DNA of 64,000 nt, from positions 3,445,001 through 3,509,000 of the forward strand of contig NZ_OY782507.1 in assembly GCF_963677725.1 (NCBI RefSeq). Reading direction: 5' to 3'. Under the pieces are notes generated by a model. The model made no database searches and was not told the DNA's origin. It saw nothing but the letters and a program-made list of their open reading frames with translations. Source of the DNA: an uncultured Cohaesibacter sp. GTDB lineage: Bacteria > Pseudomonadota > Alphaproteobacteria > Rhizobiales > Cohaesibacteraceae. Positions 7,775-17,300 of the stretch are shown piece by piece. Every line of letters starts with the position of its first letter. Position 1 is the first letter of the stretch. Position numbers and translations under genes: made by a program.

Positions 7775-7792
7775 TGGTGTACAGATGCACCA
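7775..7792. promoter_or_regulatory. Candidate HipB operator 2 (5-N8-5 palindrome)
   Basis: TGGTG-N8-CACCA lies immediately before hipB. The 5-8-5 geometry equals that of E. coli HipB operators (TATCC-N8-GGATA), with different half-site letters. This suggests autoregulation by HipB/HipBA. Confidence 0.55.
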
Positions 7793-7804
7793 AAATAAGC
7801 CGTT

Positions 7805-8215
7805 ATGAGGCATGTGAACACCATGAGTGGCAAGATGACAAAGGGAAGCGCTGTGCATCCCATCATCCAACACGGGCTATCAAAGCTTGGTAAGGATATC
7901 GCCCTTGCCCGGCGAGCCCGTAGGCTGTCCACGTTGGACATGGCCGACCGTATGGGGGTGGACCGTGGGACATTGCGTAGGCTTGAAAAAGGCGATCCTG
8001 GCGTATCGTTGAACACGCTGGCCATGGCTCTGCACGCATTGGGTATGCTGGACCGTATAATTGATCTCGCTGATCGCGCCTCGGACGATATTGGTCTCAT
8101 GGCTGCCCATGAAGCCGTGCCCAAAAGGATCGTCAGGTCCCGGACTGCGGAAGAAACCGGGCCGGGAGGATCTCTGTGTGATGATACTGCAAAAAATGAT
8201 CCAGAGGGCTGGTGA
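7805..8215 (+). CDS. hipB: HipB-like Xre-family antitoxin
   Basis: 136 residues; an internal ATG at 7823 (MSGKMTKGS) is a possible alternative start. Residues ~27-80 form an Xre HTH (GKDIALARRARRLSTLDMADRMGVDRGTLRRLEKGD), and the tail is poorly conserved. It overlaps the kinase gene start by a base (TGATG), the usual hipBA arrangement. HipB binds and restrains HipA and represses its own promoter; two TGGTG/CACCA palindromes lie upstream. Confidence 0.85.
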   Translation: MRHVNTMSGKMTKGSAVHPIIQHGLSKLGKDIALARRARRLSTLDMADRMGVDRGTLRRLEKGDPGVSLNTLAMALHALGMLDRIIDLADRASDDIGLMAAHEAVPKRIVRSRTAEETGPGGSLCDDTAKNDPEGW

Positions 8216-9495
8216 TGGGCAAGAAGGAAATCGATGTCCGCATGGGGGCGTCAGGAGTTCCCGTTGGAACGCTTGCTTGTGAGAATGATGGGCGCCGTGA
8301 GATCTCCACATTCCGCTACGCCGAAACATGGCTCAACAACGCACGGGCTTTTCCCCTCTCACCATTCATGCCTTTGCAGGCTGCCCCTTTCTTCGGGAAG
8401 AAAGACCGCAACATGTCGTCCCTCCCCAGTCCAATCGAGGATGGGGCCCCGGATTCTTGGGGCCGCAAGATCATCGACAAGACAAGCGGGGGAGGGCTCC
8501 TCTTTGACATCGACTATCTGATCGGAACTGATGATGTTCTGCGCATCGGTGCGTTGCGGTATTTCGATGCCCCGGGAGAGAAGGGGCGCGCGCTGGCCAA
8601 GGTCTCGACAGTAAAGGGAAGACCTCGTGTTCCGATGTTGCACAATATGGCTGATGTCATTCATGCTGCCAGGTCGTTCGAGGCCGATCCCGATGCATAT
8701 GTCGAGACGCGCGGAGAGCTAGTAGGTGGTGACATTCTGCGCGATGCCGTGGGGTCCCTCGGTGGTGCCCGGCCAAAGGTCAATGCCATCGACGAGGATG
8801 GCGCCCTGTGGATCATCAAACTTCCAAAGCAAAATGACACTTATGCCATGGCTCGTGCTGAAGTTCTCGCACTGCGCCTTGCGGGCCTTGTAGGCATCGA
8901 GGTTGCGCAAGCGCATGTGCTCAACGACGCTCCACATTTCCCGATGATCATGGTCAAACGGTTTGATCGGACAGGGAAGAACCATGAGGCTCGCGTTCCT
9001 TACATCTCCGCCCAGACATTCGTCTCCGAATATTCAGGCGACGACCACTCCTACGAGGATATCGCGATGGCACTGCGCACGCATGGCGCAGACCCAAAGC
9101 GGGATATCCTCGAGCTTTACAGGCGGATGTGCTTCGGGATCCTGATCCGCAACACGGATGACCATCTGCGCAATCACGGCTTCCTGCGCGCGCCCACCGG
9201 TTGGCGCCTTTCCCCGGCCTTCGATATCAATCCGGAGCACCGGGCTGGTGGGTATCTTCAGACCTCGATTTCGGAAATCCACGGTGCGGAGTGCTCGATT
9301 GCTTCAGCTCTCGATGCGGCGCCGTATTTCGATCTGTCCGATGGCGAGGCGCGGAGCATGATACGTGCAATGGCTGATACAATATCCAGTAAATGGAGGG
9401 AGATTGGTACGTCTTTGCAGATGACCTCCCAGGATCTTAATGCGATGAAAAATGTGCTGGAAAATAGCGATATCGATCTCGCCCGGAAATTCTGA
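8215..9495 (+). CDS. hipA: HipA-family serine/threonine kinase toxin
   Basis: 426 residues from ATG 8215 (a GTG one codon upstream also fits). The N-terminal subdomain contains the conserved LPSPIEDGAPDSWGRKII. The kinase part shows the Gly-rich SLGGARPKV (about 181-189), MVKRFDR (247-253), the catalytic-loop region NTDDHLRNHGF (313-323) and the Mg-binding PAFDINP (334-340). HipA kinases phosphorylate aminoacyl-tRNA synthetases or related targets, blocking translation and causing dormancy. All key motifs are present, so it should be active. It is of the longer HipA type and forms a two-gene operon with hipB. Confidence 0.9.
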   Translation: MGKKEIDVRMGASGVPVGTLACENDGRREISTFRYAETWLNNARAFPLSPFMPLQAAPFFGKKDRNMSSLPSPIEDGAPDSWGRKIIDKTSGGGLLFDIDYLIGTDDVLRIGALRYFDAPGEKGRALAKVSTVKGRPRVPMLHNMADVIHAARSFEADPDAYVETRGELVGGDILRDAVGSLGGARPKVNAIDEDGALWIIKLPKQNDTYAMARAEVLALRLAGLVGIEVAQAHVLNDAPHFPMIMVKRFDRTGKNHEARVPYISAQTFVSEYSGDDHSYEDIAMALRTHGADPKRDILELYRRMCFGILIRNTDDHLRNHGFLRAPTGWRLSPAFDINPEHRAGGYLQTSISEIHGAECSIASALDAAPYFDLSDGEARSMIRAMADTISSKWREIGTSLQMTSQDLNAMKNVLENSDIDLARKF

Positions 9496-9630
9496 TCGAG
9501 TTTATGACCCTCAGATGCCAACGTCGCCCGAGCGAGGATCTTGAAGTGACACGCGCCCCGAAAGCTCATCAGGCAATGGGGAAAATAGACAAATTGGCCA
9601 TATATTCACAACATCATCAAGGAGGCCCAA

Positions 9631-9954
9631 ATGACCCGAGTGAGCGCAACTGAGTTCAAGACGAATATCGGAGCTCACAGTGATGCAGCCATGACCGAAC
9701 CCGTCACCATTGCCTGCCATTAGCCAGATCGTCTCGTTTTGATGTCAGCGGACGAGTGCCGCCGTTTGCATGTACACGTGATCGATATCGGAGGAGGCAC
9801 TCAGGGTGTATGGGATGCTGGGTTACTGAATTCCGCCCTTGTTCGGCCTCAAAACCTTAACGCCTATGCCGAAGGCATCGCCTGCAATCATCCTTTCATT
9901 GGGGGGCAACAAACGAGCTGCGTTTCATGCCCCGACTTTCGCTACCGCGCATAA
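9631..9954 (+). pseudogene. Decayed phd-doc remnant (deletion fusion)
   Basis: The frame begins like the intact Phd antitoxin at 29610-29846 (MTRVSATEFKTNIGAHSDAA) but has an amber stop at codon 31, where the intact gene has Gln. It continues LVLMSADECRRL and then jumps directly into Doc sequence (HVIDIGGGTQG...LLNSALVRPQNL). The phd C-terminus and doc N-terminus are lost. A second deletion removes about 12 Doc residues before YAEGIACNHPFI, after which the frame is lost. The upstream region, including AAGGAGGCCC and CAAATTGGCCATATA, also matches the intact operon. No functional toxin can be made. Confidence 0.85.
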
Positions 9955-9964
9955 GCCGAAGATT

Positions 9965-10545
9965 AACTTCCGCATTTCCGTCGTTCGAAAGAAGCGCGTT
10001 GCTTTCATCGACCTGACGGCAGGAATTTGGATAGTCTTCCGTCACAAGGTAATGGCTTCCGGCAAATCTAGGGCGGTATAGGAGACTTGAATCGTTCGAA
10101 AGATGGTCACAGAATGGGCTTGTCTCGCATGCACGTCAAATGCTTGCTTCGCAAAGAGGTTCCTCAAACATGGTCACGCCATTCGATCCCAACAGTCACA
10201 TTACATCTGCACCGGCATTTGCAACGAAACTTGGTATCACGCAAACAGAATTGGCTAAGTTGACCGGTATTGATCGACATTCGTTTTATCGGCACTCAGG
10301 TTTGCGCAAGCTGAATGAAGCAATTCGCCCATTATTGAATATCCTCAATTTAGCATGCGAGATGACTGGGTCTGATCAGCGTGCGGCTCTTTGGTTTAAA
10401 CATCAACCCATTCCTGGTTGGGCCGGAAAAACTGCGTTTGATCTGGTTTCCGAGCGTAAATCTGACAGAGTTCTCGCCTATTTACGGTCGGTTCAATCAG
10501 GTGTCTATTCATAAGCGCATCTGCAATGCCCTGATTGGCACATTC
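9965..10545. repeat. Right arm of ~0.5 kb imperfect inverted repeat
   Basis: This is the partner of 1975-2490 in inverted orientation. It carries the second antitoxin copy and retains about 70 bp that the left copy has lost. It lies inside the tRNA-bounded element, whereas the left arm is outside. Confidence 0.75.
10170..10514 (+). CDS. Xre/MbcA/ParS-type antitoxin-like protein, copy 2
   Basis: 114 residues from ATG 10170, with AGAGG upstream. The HTH is at ~22-50 (ITQTELAKLTGIDRHSFYRH) and the ParS/MbcA-type domain at ~70-114 (AALWFKHQPIPGW, VLAYLRSVQSGVYS). This copy keeps the N-terminal MVTPFDPNSHITSAPAFATK that was deleted from the copy at 2003-2344, so it looks like the ancestral form. 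No RES-domain toxin gene is adjacent. It might still bind DNA or control a toxin encoded elsewhere. Confidence 0.75.
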   Translation: MVTPFDPNSHITSAPAFATKLGITQTELAKLTGIDRHSFYRHSGLRKLNEAIRPLLNILNLACEMTGSDQRAALWFKHQPIPGWAGKTAFDLVSERKSDRVLAYLRSVQSGVYS

Positions 10546-10584
10546 CTGATCAATTCTCATTGCGGCCCATGGAAGAAGAGGCCT

Positions 10585-10725
10585 GATACGGTGTATCATC
10601 ATGTGAAACCGCCCTTCTTGGACCAAGAATAGCAATCGCGGCCCCAACCCGATATTCGATTGGTCATGGGTGGCCCCGACGCGCTTCCCGAAAGCTGCCG
10701 TTCGTTGATGTTGCAGAATTGAAGC
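10585..10725 (-). repeat. Dispersed intergenic repeat, copy 3
   Basis: On the minus strand it reads GAACGGCAGCTTTCGGGAAGC, then GGGGCCGCGATTGCTATTC, then GGTGTATC-type sequence inverted near 10590. Both modules are present. Confidence 0.55.
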
Positions 10726-11355
10726 CTAGGAAACGACGGCTCTGCGGACATTTCTGATATTCACTGTAGCACTGAAATTTCGTACCCACTGAATGCATGT
10801 CTGGAAAAAACCGGGCGGAAAGCTGACCTCTGCATAAGTGTGAGGGTTGCTACGTTCGTGGTCAAATGCAGACATTGGCTTGATCACTCCGCGATAGACT
10901 TTCTAATCTCTAAATTTATGATCGAGATGTGAGTCAGAAGGCTGAATGAGTGGCAGAGAATGGCGCCGCACCCCTCAACTGGCTCTCTGTGCCAAGAAAA
11001 TCATCGTGCGATTAACCAAAACACACTAATTCTGTTGGTATTTATCTTAGTTTTGGCAGAAAAAACGGGAAAACATAATTCTTGCTTCAGGCTCCATTCT
11101 GAAACTAGGAATGGGCATAAAAGCATAGGCACTTCATACCAGTAACAATGTTAATGGATGTCACGTTTAACAATCCGAATTGGAATTAATTCATCGACAT
11201 TTCTCTATAAGCTCAAAAAATGCAGGCCGAAAGACATTAACCATTTCAATTATTGGTCTGTCTTCTCCAATTGACACTAATAGTTACTCAAGTTTAAATC
11301 CCCCAATATGCACCTTTAGAGTGTATTAACTATATCTTCTGATGGGGACAGAATT
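10726..11355. other. Upstream region of the RTX gene
   Basis: About 630 bp of AT-rich DNA with no convincing gene. It must hold the promoter of the large exoprotein gene. AT-rich blocks such as TTAACTATATCTTCTGATGGGGACAG sit just before the start, but I cannot assign -35/-10 elements. GGGGACAG at 11343-11350 is the likely ribosome-binding region. Confidence 0.45.
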
Positions 11356-14300
11356 ATGAACCGCTTTACCCGCAACTTCGTCTTTGGAAACCATTCTAAC
11401 AATTTGGTCAAAGGCTCGGACCGATCAGATTATATTTTTACCGGTCGGCGAGACGACAAGATCCAAGCTGGCGGCGGAAATGACTGGGTATATGCCGGCT
11501 GTGGCGATGACATTATCGATGGCGGCGCGGGGCATGACTATCTTCAGGGCGGCTTTGGTAACGACACCATTGACGGCGGCTCGGGTAATGACAGCGTGTA
11601 TGGCGGTGCCGGCTGTGATGAATTGATTTACAATCTTTCTGAGAATACGAACAGCTGCGACTATTACAGAGGTGGCTCGGGTGTTGATACACTCACACTC
11701 GAATTCACACAGGAAGAATGGCAAAGTTCAAATGTGCGGGACGATGTTGCAAGTTTCCTCGCCTTTCTGGATCTGCAGACCAGTCAGCACCATCATGGAT
11801 GGTGGCATCAGTGTCGCTTCAATGACAACTTCAAATTTACAGCCTTTAACCTTCATGTCTCGCAAGTCGAAAAACTGAAGGTGATTGTTGACGGAGAGGA
11901 GATAAACCCACTCAACAGCACACCGTCTGCTGACGATGTGACGGTTTCAATTATGGAGGATCAATCCCTCAACGGCCAACTGACGGCTCGAGATGACGAT
12001 GGCGATGTGCTTGAGTTCACCCTCCTTCAGGGGCCTGCAAGTGGACAGCTGACCTTGAACTCGGATGGAAGTTACAGTTACCTCCCAGAAGAAAATTTTT
12101 TTGGCTCGGTTAGCTTTCAATATCAGGTAGATGACGGCAACTCTGGTGTTACCACGGCAACGGTTACGATCGAAATCCAGCCGCTGAATGATGCGCCGAC
12201 TGTTACAGCGGCTCTGACGTCTCAGACCAATGAGGATGATGCAGCCTACAGTCTTGATCTGCTGGCCGGGGCGAGTGATGTCGATACGAGCGATGTGCTC
12301 TCGGTTGCCAATGTGTCTGGCCTTGAAGCTGGCGTTGTGCTTAATGGCACCAGCCTTGAGATTGATCCGTCCGACGCGGCCTTCCAGTCGCTGGCGGTTG
12401 GCGAGACCAAGACCATCACCGTCACCTATGATGTGGTTGATGGCAATGGCGGCTCGGTGCCGCAAACCGCAAACATAACCATCGCGGGGACAAACGACGC
12501 GCCGACCGCCATTGATCTGTCCGCCAATGTGGTGGATGAGAATGCCTCCGGGGCCGTGATCGGCACCCTGTCGACGACAGACGTGGATGCATCCGACAGC
12601 CATAGCTACTCTGTCTCCGACACTCGGTTCGAAGTCATCGAACAGTCAGGCAGCTTTGTGCTCAAGCTCAAGGATGGCCAGTCACTCGACCACGAAGTCG
12701 AGCCGACGGTCACGTTGACTGTCACCTCCAGCGACGGCAATGGCGGTCGCTTTGATCAGGACTTTACGATCACTGTTGCCGACCTGAATGAGGCGGTGAC
12801 GGCGAACAATGGCATCGGCGAGACAGCGGAGAATGTGGTTCTCAATGGCACCCTGTCAGCAACGGATGATGATGGGGATACGCTTTCCTATTCGCTGGCA
12901 ACCGGTCCGGCAGAGGGGTCTGTGACGGTCAACCCGGATGGCTCCTACAGCTTTGACCCTGGCACCGCCTTTGATGATCTGGCCGTCGGAGAGAACCGTC
13001 AGGTGAGCTTCGACTTCACTGCCGATGATCAGAAAGGATCAACGGATATCGGAACCGTGACCATCACGGTCACCGGCACCAATGATGCGCCGACTGTTAC
13101 AGCGGCTCTGACGTCTCAGACCAATGAGGATGATGCAGCCTACAGTCTTGATCTGCTGGCCGGGGCGAGTGATGTCGATGCGAGCGATGTGCTCTCGGTT
13201 GCCAATGTGTCTGGCCTTGAAGCTGGCGTTGTGCTTAATGGCACCAGCCTTGAGATTGATCCGTCCGACGCGGCCTTCCAGTCGCTGGCGGTTGGCGAGA
13301 CCAAGACCATCACCGTCACCTATGATGTGGTTGATGGCAATGGCGGCTCGGTGCCGCAAACCGCAAACATAACCATCGCGGGCACCAATGATGCGCCGAC
13401 CGCCATTGATCTGTCCGCCAATGCGGTGGATGAGAATGCCTCCGGGGCCGTGATCGGCACCCTGTCGACGACAGACGTGGATGCATCCGACAGCCATAGC
13501 TACTCTGTCTCCGACACTCGGTTCGAAGTCATCGAACAGTCAGGCAGCTTTGTGCTCAAGCTCAAGGATGGCCAGTCACTCGACCACGAAGTCGAGCCTA
13601 CGGTCACGTTGACTGTCACCTCCAGCGACGGCAATGGCGGTCGCTTTGATCAGGACTTTACGATCACTGTTGCCGACCTGAATGAGGCGGTGACGGCGAA
13701 CAATGGCATCGGCGAGACAGCGGAGAATGTGGTTCTCAATGGCACCCTGTCAGCAACGGATGATGATGGGGATACGCTCTCCTATTCGCTGGCAACCGGT
13801 CCGGCAGAGGGGTCTGTGACGGTCAACCCGGATGGCTCCTACAGCTTTGACCCTGGCACCGCCTTTGATGATCTGGCCGTCGGAGAGAACCGTCAGGTGA
13901 GCTTCGACTTCACTGCCGATGATCAGAAAGGATCAACGGATATCGGAACCGTGACCATCACGGTCACCGGCACCAATGATGCGCCGACTGTTACAGCGGC
14001 TCTGACGTCTCAGACCAATGAGGATGATGCAGCCTACAGTCTTGATCTGCTGGCCGGGGCGAGTGATGTCGATGCGAGCGATGTGCTCTCGGTTGCCAAT
14101 GTGTCTGGCCTTGAAGCTGGCGTTGTGCTTAATGGCACCAGCCTTGAGATTGATCCGTCCGACGTGGCCTTCCAGTCGCTGGCGGTTGGCGAGACCAAGA
14201 CCATCACCGTCACCTATGATGTGGTTGATGGCAATGGCGGCTCGGTGCCGCAAACCGCAAACATAACCATCGCGGGGACAAACGACGCGCCGACCGCCAT

Positions 14301-17300
14301 TGATCTGTCCGCCAATGTGGTGGATGAGAATGCCTCCGGGGCCGTGATCGGCACCCTGTCGACGACAGACGTGGATGCATCCGACAGCCATAGCTACTCT
14401 GTCTCCGACACTCGGTTCGAAGTCATCGAACAGTCAGGCAGCTTTGTGCTCAAGCTCAAGGATGGCCAGTCACTCGACCACGAAGTCGAGCCGACGGTCA
14501 CGTTGACTGTCACCTCCAGCGACGGCAATGGCGGTCGCTTTGATCAGGACTTTACGATCACTGTTGCCGACCTGAATGAGGCGGTGACGGCGAACAATGG
14601 CATCGGCGAGACAGCGGAGAATGTGGTTCTCAATGGCACCCTGTCAGCAACGGATGATGATGGGGATACGCTTTCCTATTCGCTGGCAACCGGTCCGGCA
14701 GAGGGGTCTGTGACGGTCAACCCGGATGGCTCCTACAGCTTTGACCCTGGCACCGCCTTTGATGATCTGGCCGTCGGAGAGAACCGTCAGGTGAGCTTCG
14801 ACTTCACTGCCGATGATCAGAAAGGATCAACGGATATCGGAACCGTGACCATCACGGTCACCGGCACCAATGATGCGCCGACTGTTACAGCGGCTCTGAC
14901 GTCTCAGACCAATGAGGATGATGCAGCCTACAGTCTTGATCTGCTGGCCGGGGCGAGTGATGTCGATGCGAGCGATGTGCTCTCGGTTGCCAATGTGTCT
15001 GGCCTTGAAGCTGGCGTTGTGCTTAATGGCACCAGCCTTGAGATTGATCCGTCCGACGCGGCCTTCCAGTCGCTGGCGGTTGGCGAGACCAAGACCATCA
15101 CCGTCACCTATGATGTGGTTGATGGCAATGGCGGCTCGGTGCCGCAAACCGCAAACATAACCATCGCGGGCACCAATGATGCGCCGACCGCCATTGATCT
15201 GTCCGCCAATGCGGTGGATGAGAATGCCTCCGGGGCCGTGATCGGCACCCTGTCGACGACAGACGTGGATGCATCCGACAGCCATAGCTACTCTGTCTCC
15301 GACACTCGGTTCGAAGTCATCGAACAGTCAGGCAGCTTTGTGCTCAAGCTCAAGGATGGCCAGTCACTCGACCACGAAGTCGAGCCTACGGTCACGTTGA
15401 CTGTCACCTCCAGCGACGGCAATGGCGGTCGCTTTGATCAGGACTTTACGATCACTGTTGCCGACCTGAATGAGGCGGTGACGGCGAACAATGGCATCGG
15501 CGAGACAGCGGAGAATGTGGTTCTCAATGGCACCCTGTCAGCAACGGATGATGATGGGGATACGCTCTCCTATTCGCTGGCAACCGGTCCGGCAGAGGGG
15601 TCTGTGACGGTCAACCCGGATGGCTCCTACAGCTTTGACCCTGGCACCGCCTTTGATGATCTGGCCGTCGGAGAGAACCGTCAGGTGAGCTTCGACTTCA
15701 CTGCCGATGATCAGAAAGGATCAACGGATATCGGAACCGTGACCATCACGGTCACCGGCACCAATGATGCGCCGACTGTTACAGCGGCTCTGACGTCTCA
15801 GACCAATGAGGATGATGCAGCCTACAGTCTTGATCTGCTGGCCGGGGCGAGTGATGTCGATGCGAGCGATGTGCTCTCGGTTGCCAATGTGTCTGGCCTT
15901 GAAGCTGGCGTTGTGCTTAATGGCACCAGCCTTGAGATTGATCCGTCCGACGCGGCCTTCCAGTCGCTGGCGGTTGGCGAGACCAAGACCATCACCGTCA
16001 CCTATGATGTGGTTGATGGCAATGGCGGCTCGGTGCCGCAAACCGCAAACATAACCATCGCGGGCACCAATGATGCGCCTTCAGTTATTGCCCTTGATGC
16101 GGGGACGGTTACAGAAGATGACGCGATCCAGACTATCGATCTGTTAGCTGGGACAACGGATATCGATGCCAGTGACGTTCTGTCCGCAACTAACATAACG
16201 GTAACCGATGATCTCGGCAATCCGGTCACTTTCACTGATAATGGTGATGGCACAATCTCCATCGATCCTGCCCAGTATGATGTACTCGATGATGGCGAGA
16301 GCCGCACTGTGACGGTCAGCTATGGCGTGACTGATGGTTTTGATACGGTGGCCAATAGTGCGACGTTGGTTGTGGATGGTGTGACGGACAACTCCCCGCC
16401 TGATGCGGTTGACGATGAGCTGGCTTCAGAGAGCGAAATCCTGGTAAACGAACTCACCAAAGGTTCCCAGTGGCTTCCCGCAATCACGAATCTTTCCGAT
16501 GGTGGATTCATTGTGGCTTGGGAGTCTTTTGATCCGCAACAAGGAGACACAAGCGGCACTGGCATCAAGGCACGGATATTCAATGCTGACGGTACTGAAA
16601 GAGTCTCCGAGTTCCTTGTGAACGAAGTTACTCAGGATTTTCAAGACCGCGTCGCTATTTCAAGCCTGGCTGATGGTGGATTTGTAGTGACTTGGGAATC
16701 CCGGGATGCGCAACAAGGGGATACAAGTGACTACGGCATCAAGGCACGAATCTTTGATGCGAATGGTAACGAGCAGGTTTCTGAATTTCTGGTCAATGAA
16801 TATACAAACCTGGGTCAAAATTTTCCGGCAACCACGGGTCTTGCCGATGGCGGCTTTGTAGCCACATGGTATTCGGACGATCCGCAACAGGGTGATACAG
16901 ATTATTCCGGGATCAAGGCTCGTATCTTTAATGCTGATGGCTCTGAACGCGTTTCGGAGTTCCTCGTCAATGTTGATACCTACTACATTCAAGAAAGCCC
17001 AGAGATTACCAGTCTTCCAGATGGTGGCTTTGTCGTGACGTGGAACTCTTGGGACGAAAGTAACAAAGGCATCAGCGCTCGGATATTTGATGCTGATGGC
17101 ACAGAGCGCGTTTCTGAATTTCTTGTCAATGAATTCACCCAAGAAAACCAAGTCGACCCCACTTTGACCAGTCTTGCCGATGGTGGTTTTGCAATAGTGT
17201 GGTATTCTGGGGATCTACAGCAAGGCGACACAAGTGAAGCCGCTATCAAGGCCCGCGTCTTCAATGCTGATGGCTCAGAACGCTTGTCCGAATTTCTGGT

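Noticed and set aside
12230-16054. Repeated 82- to 152-codon frames on both strands within the RTX repeat array
   Set aside because: They recur every 894 bp because the underlying DNA repeats; they are shadows of the RTX frame.
12188-16069. Possibility that the tandem repeats are a CRISPR array
   Set aside because: Units are 894 bp, coding and without spacers. No CRISPR-like array was noticed elsewhere in the window.
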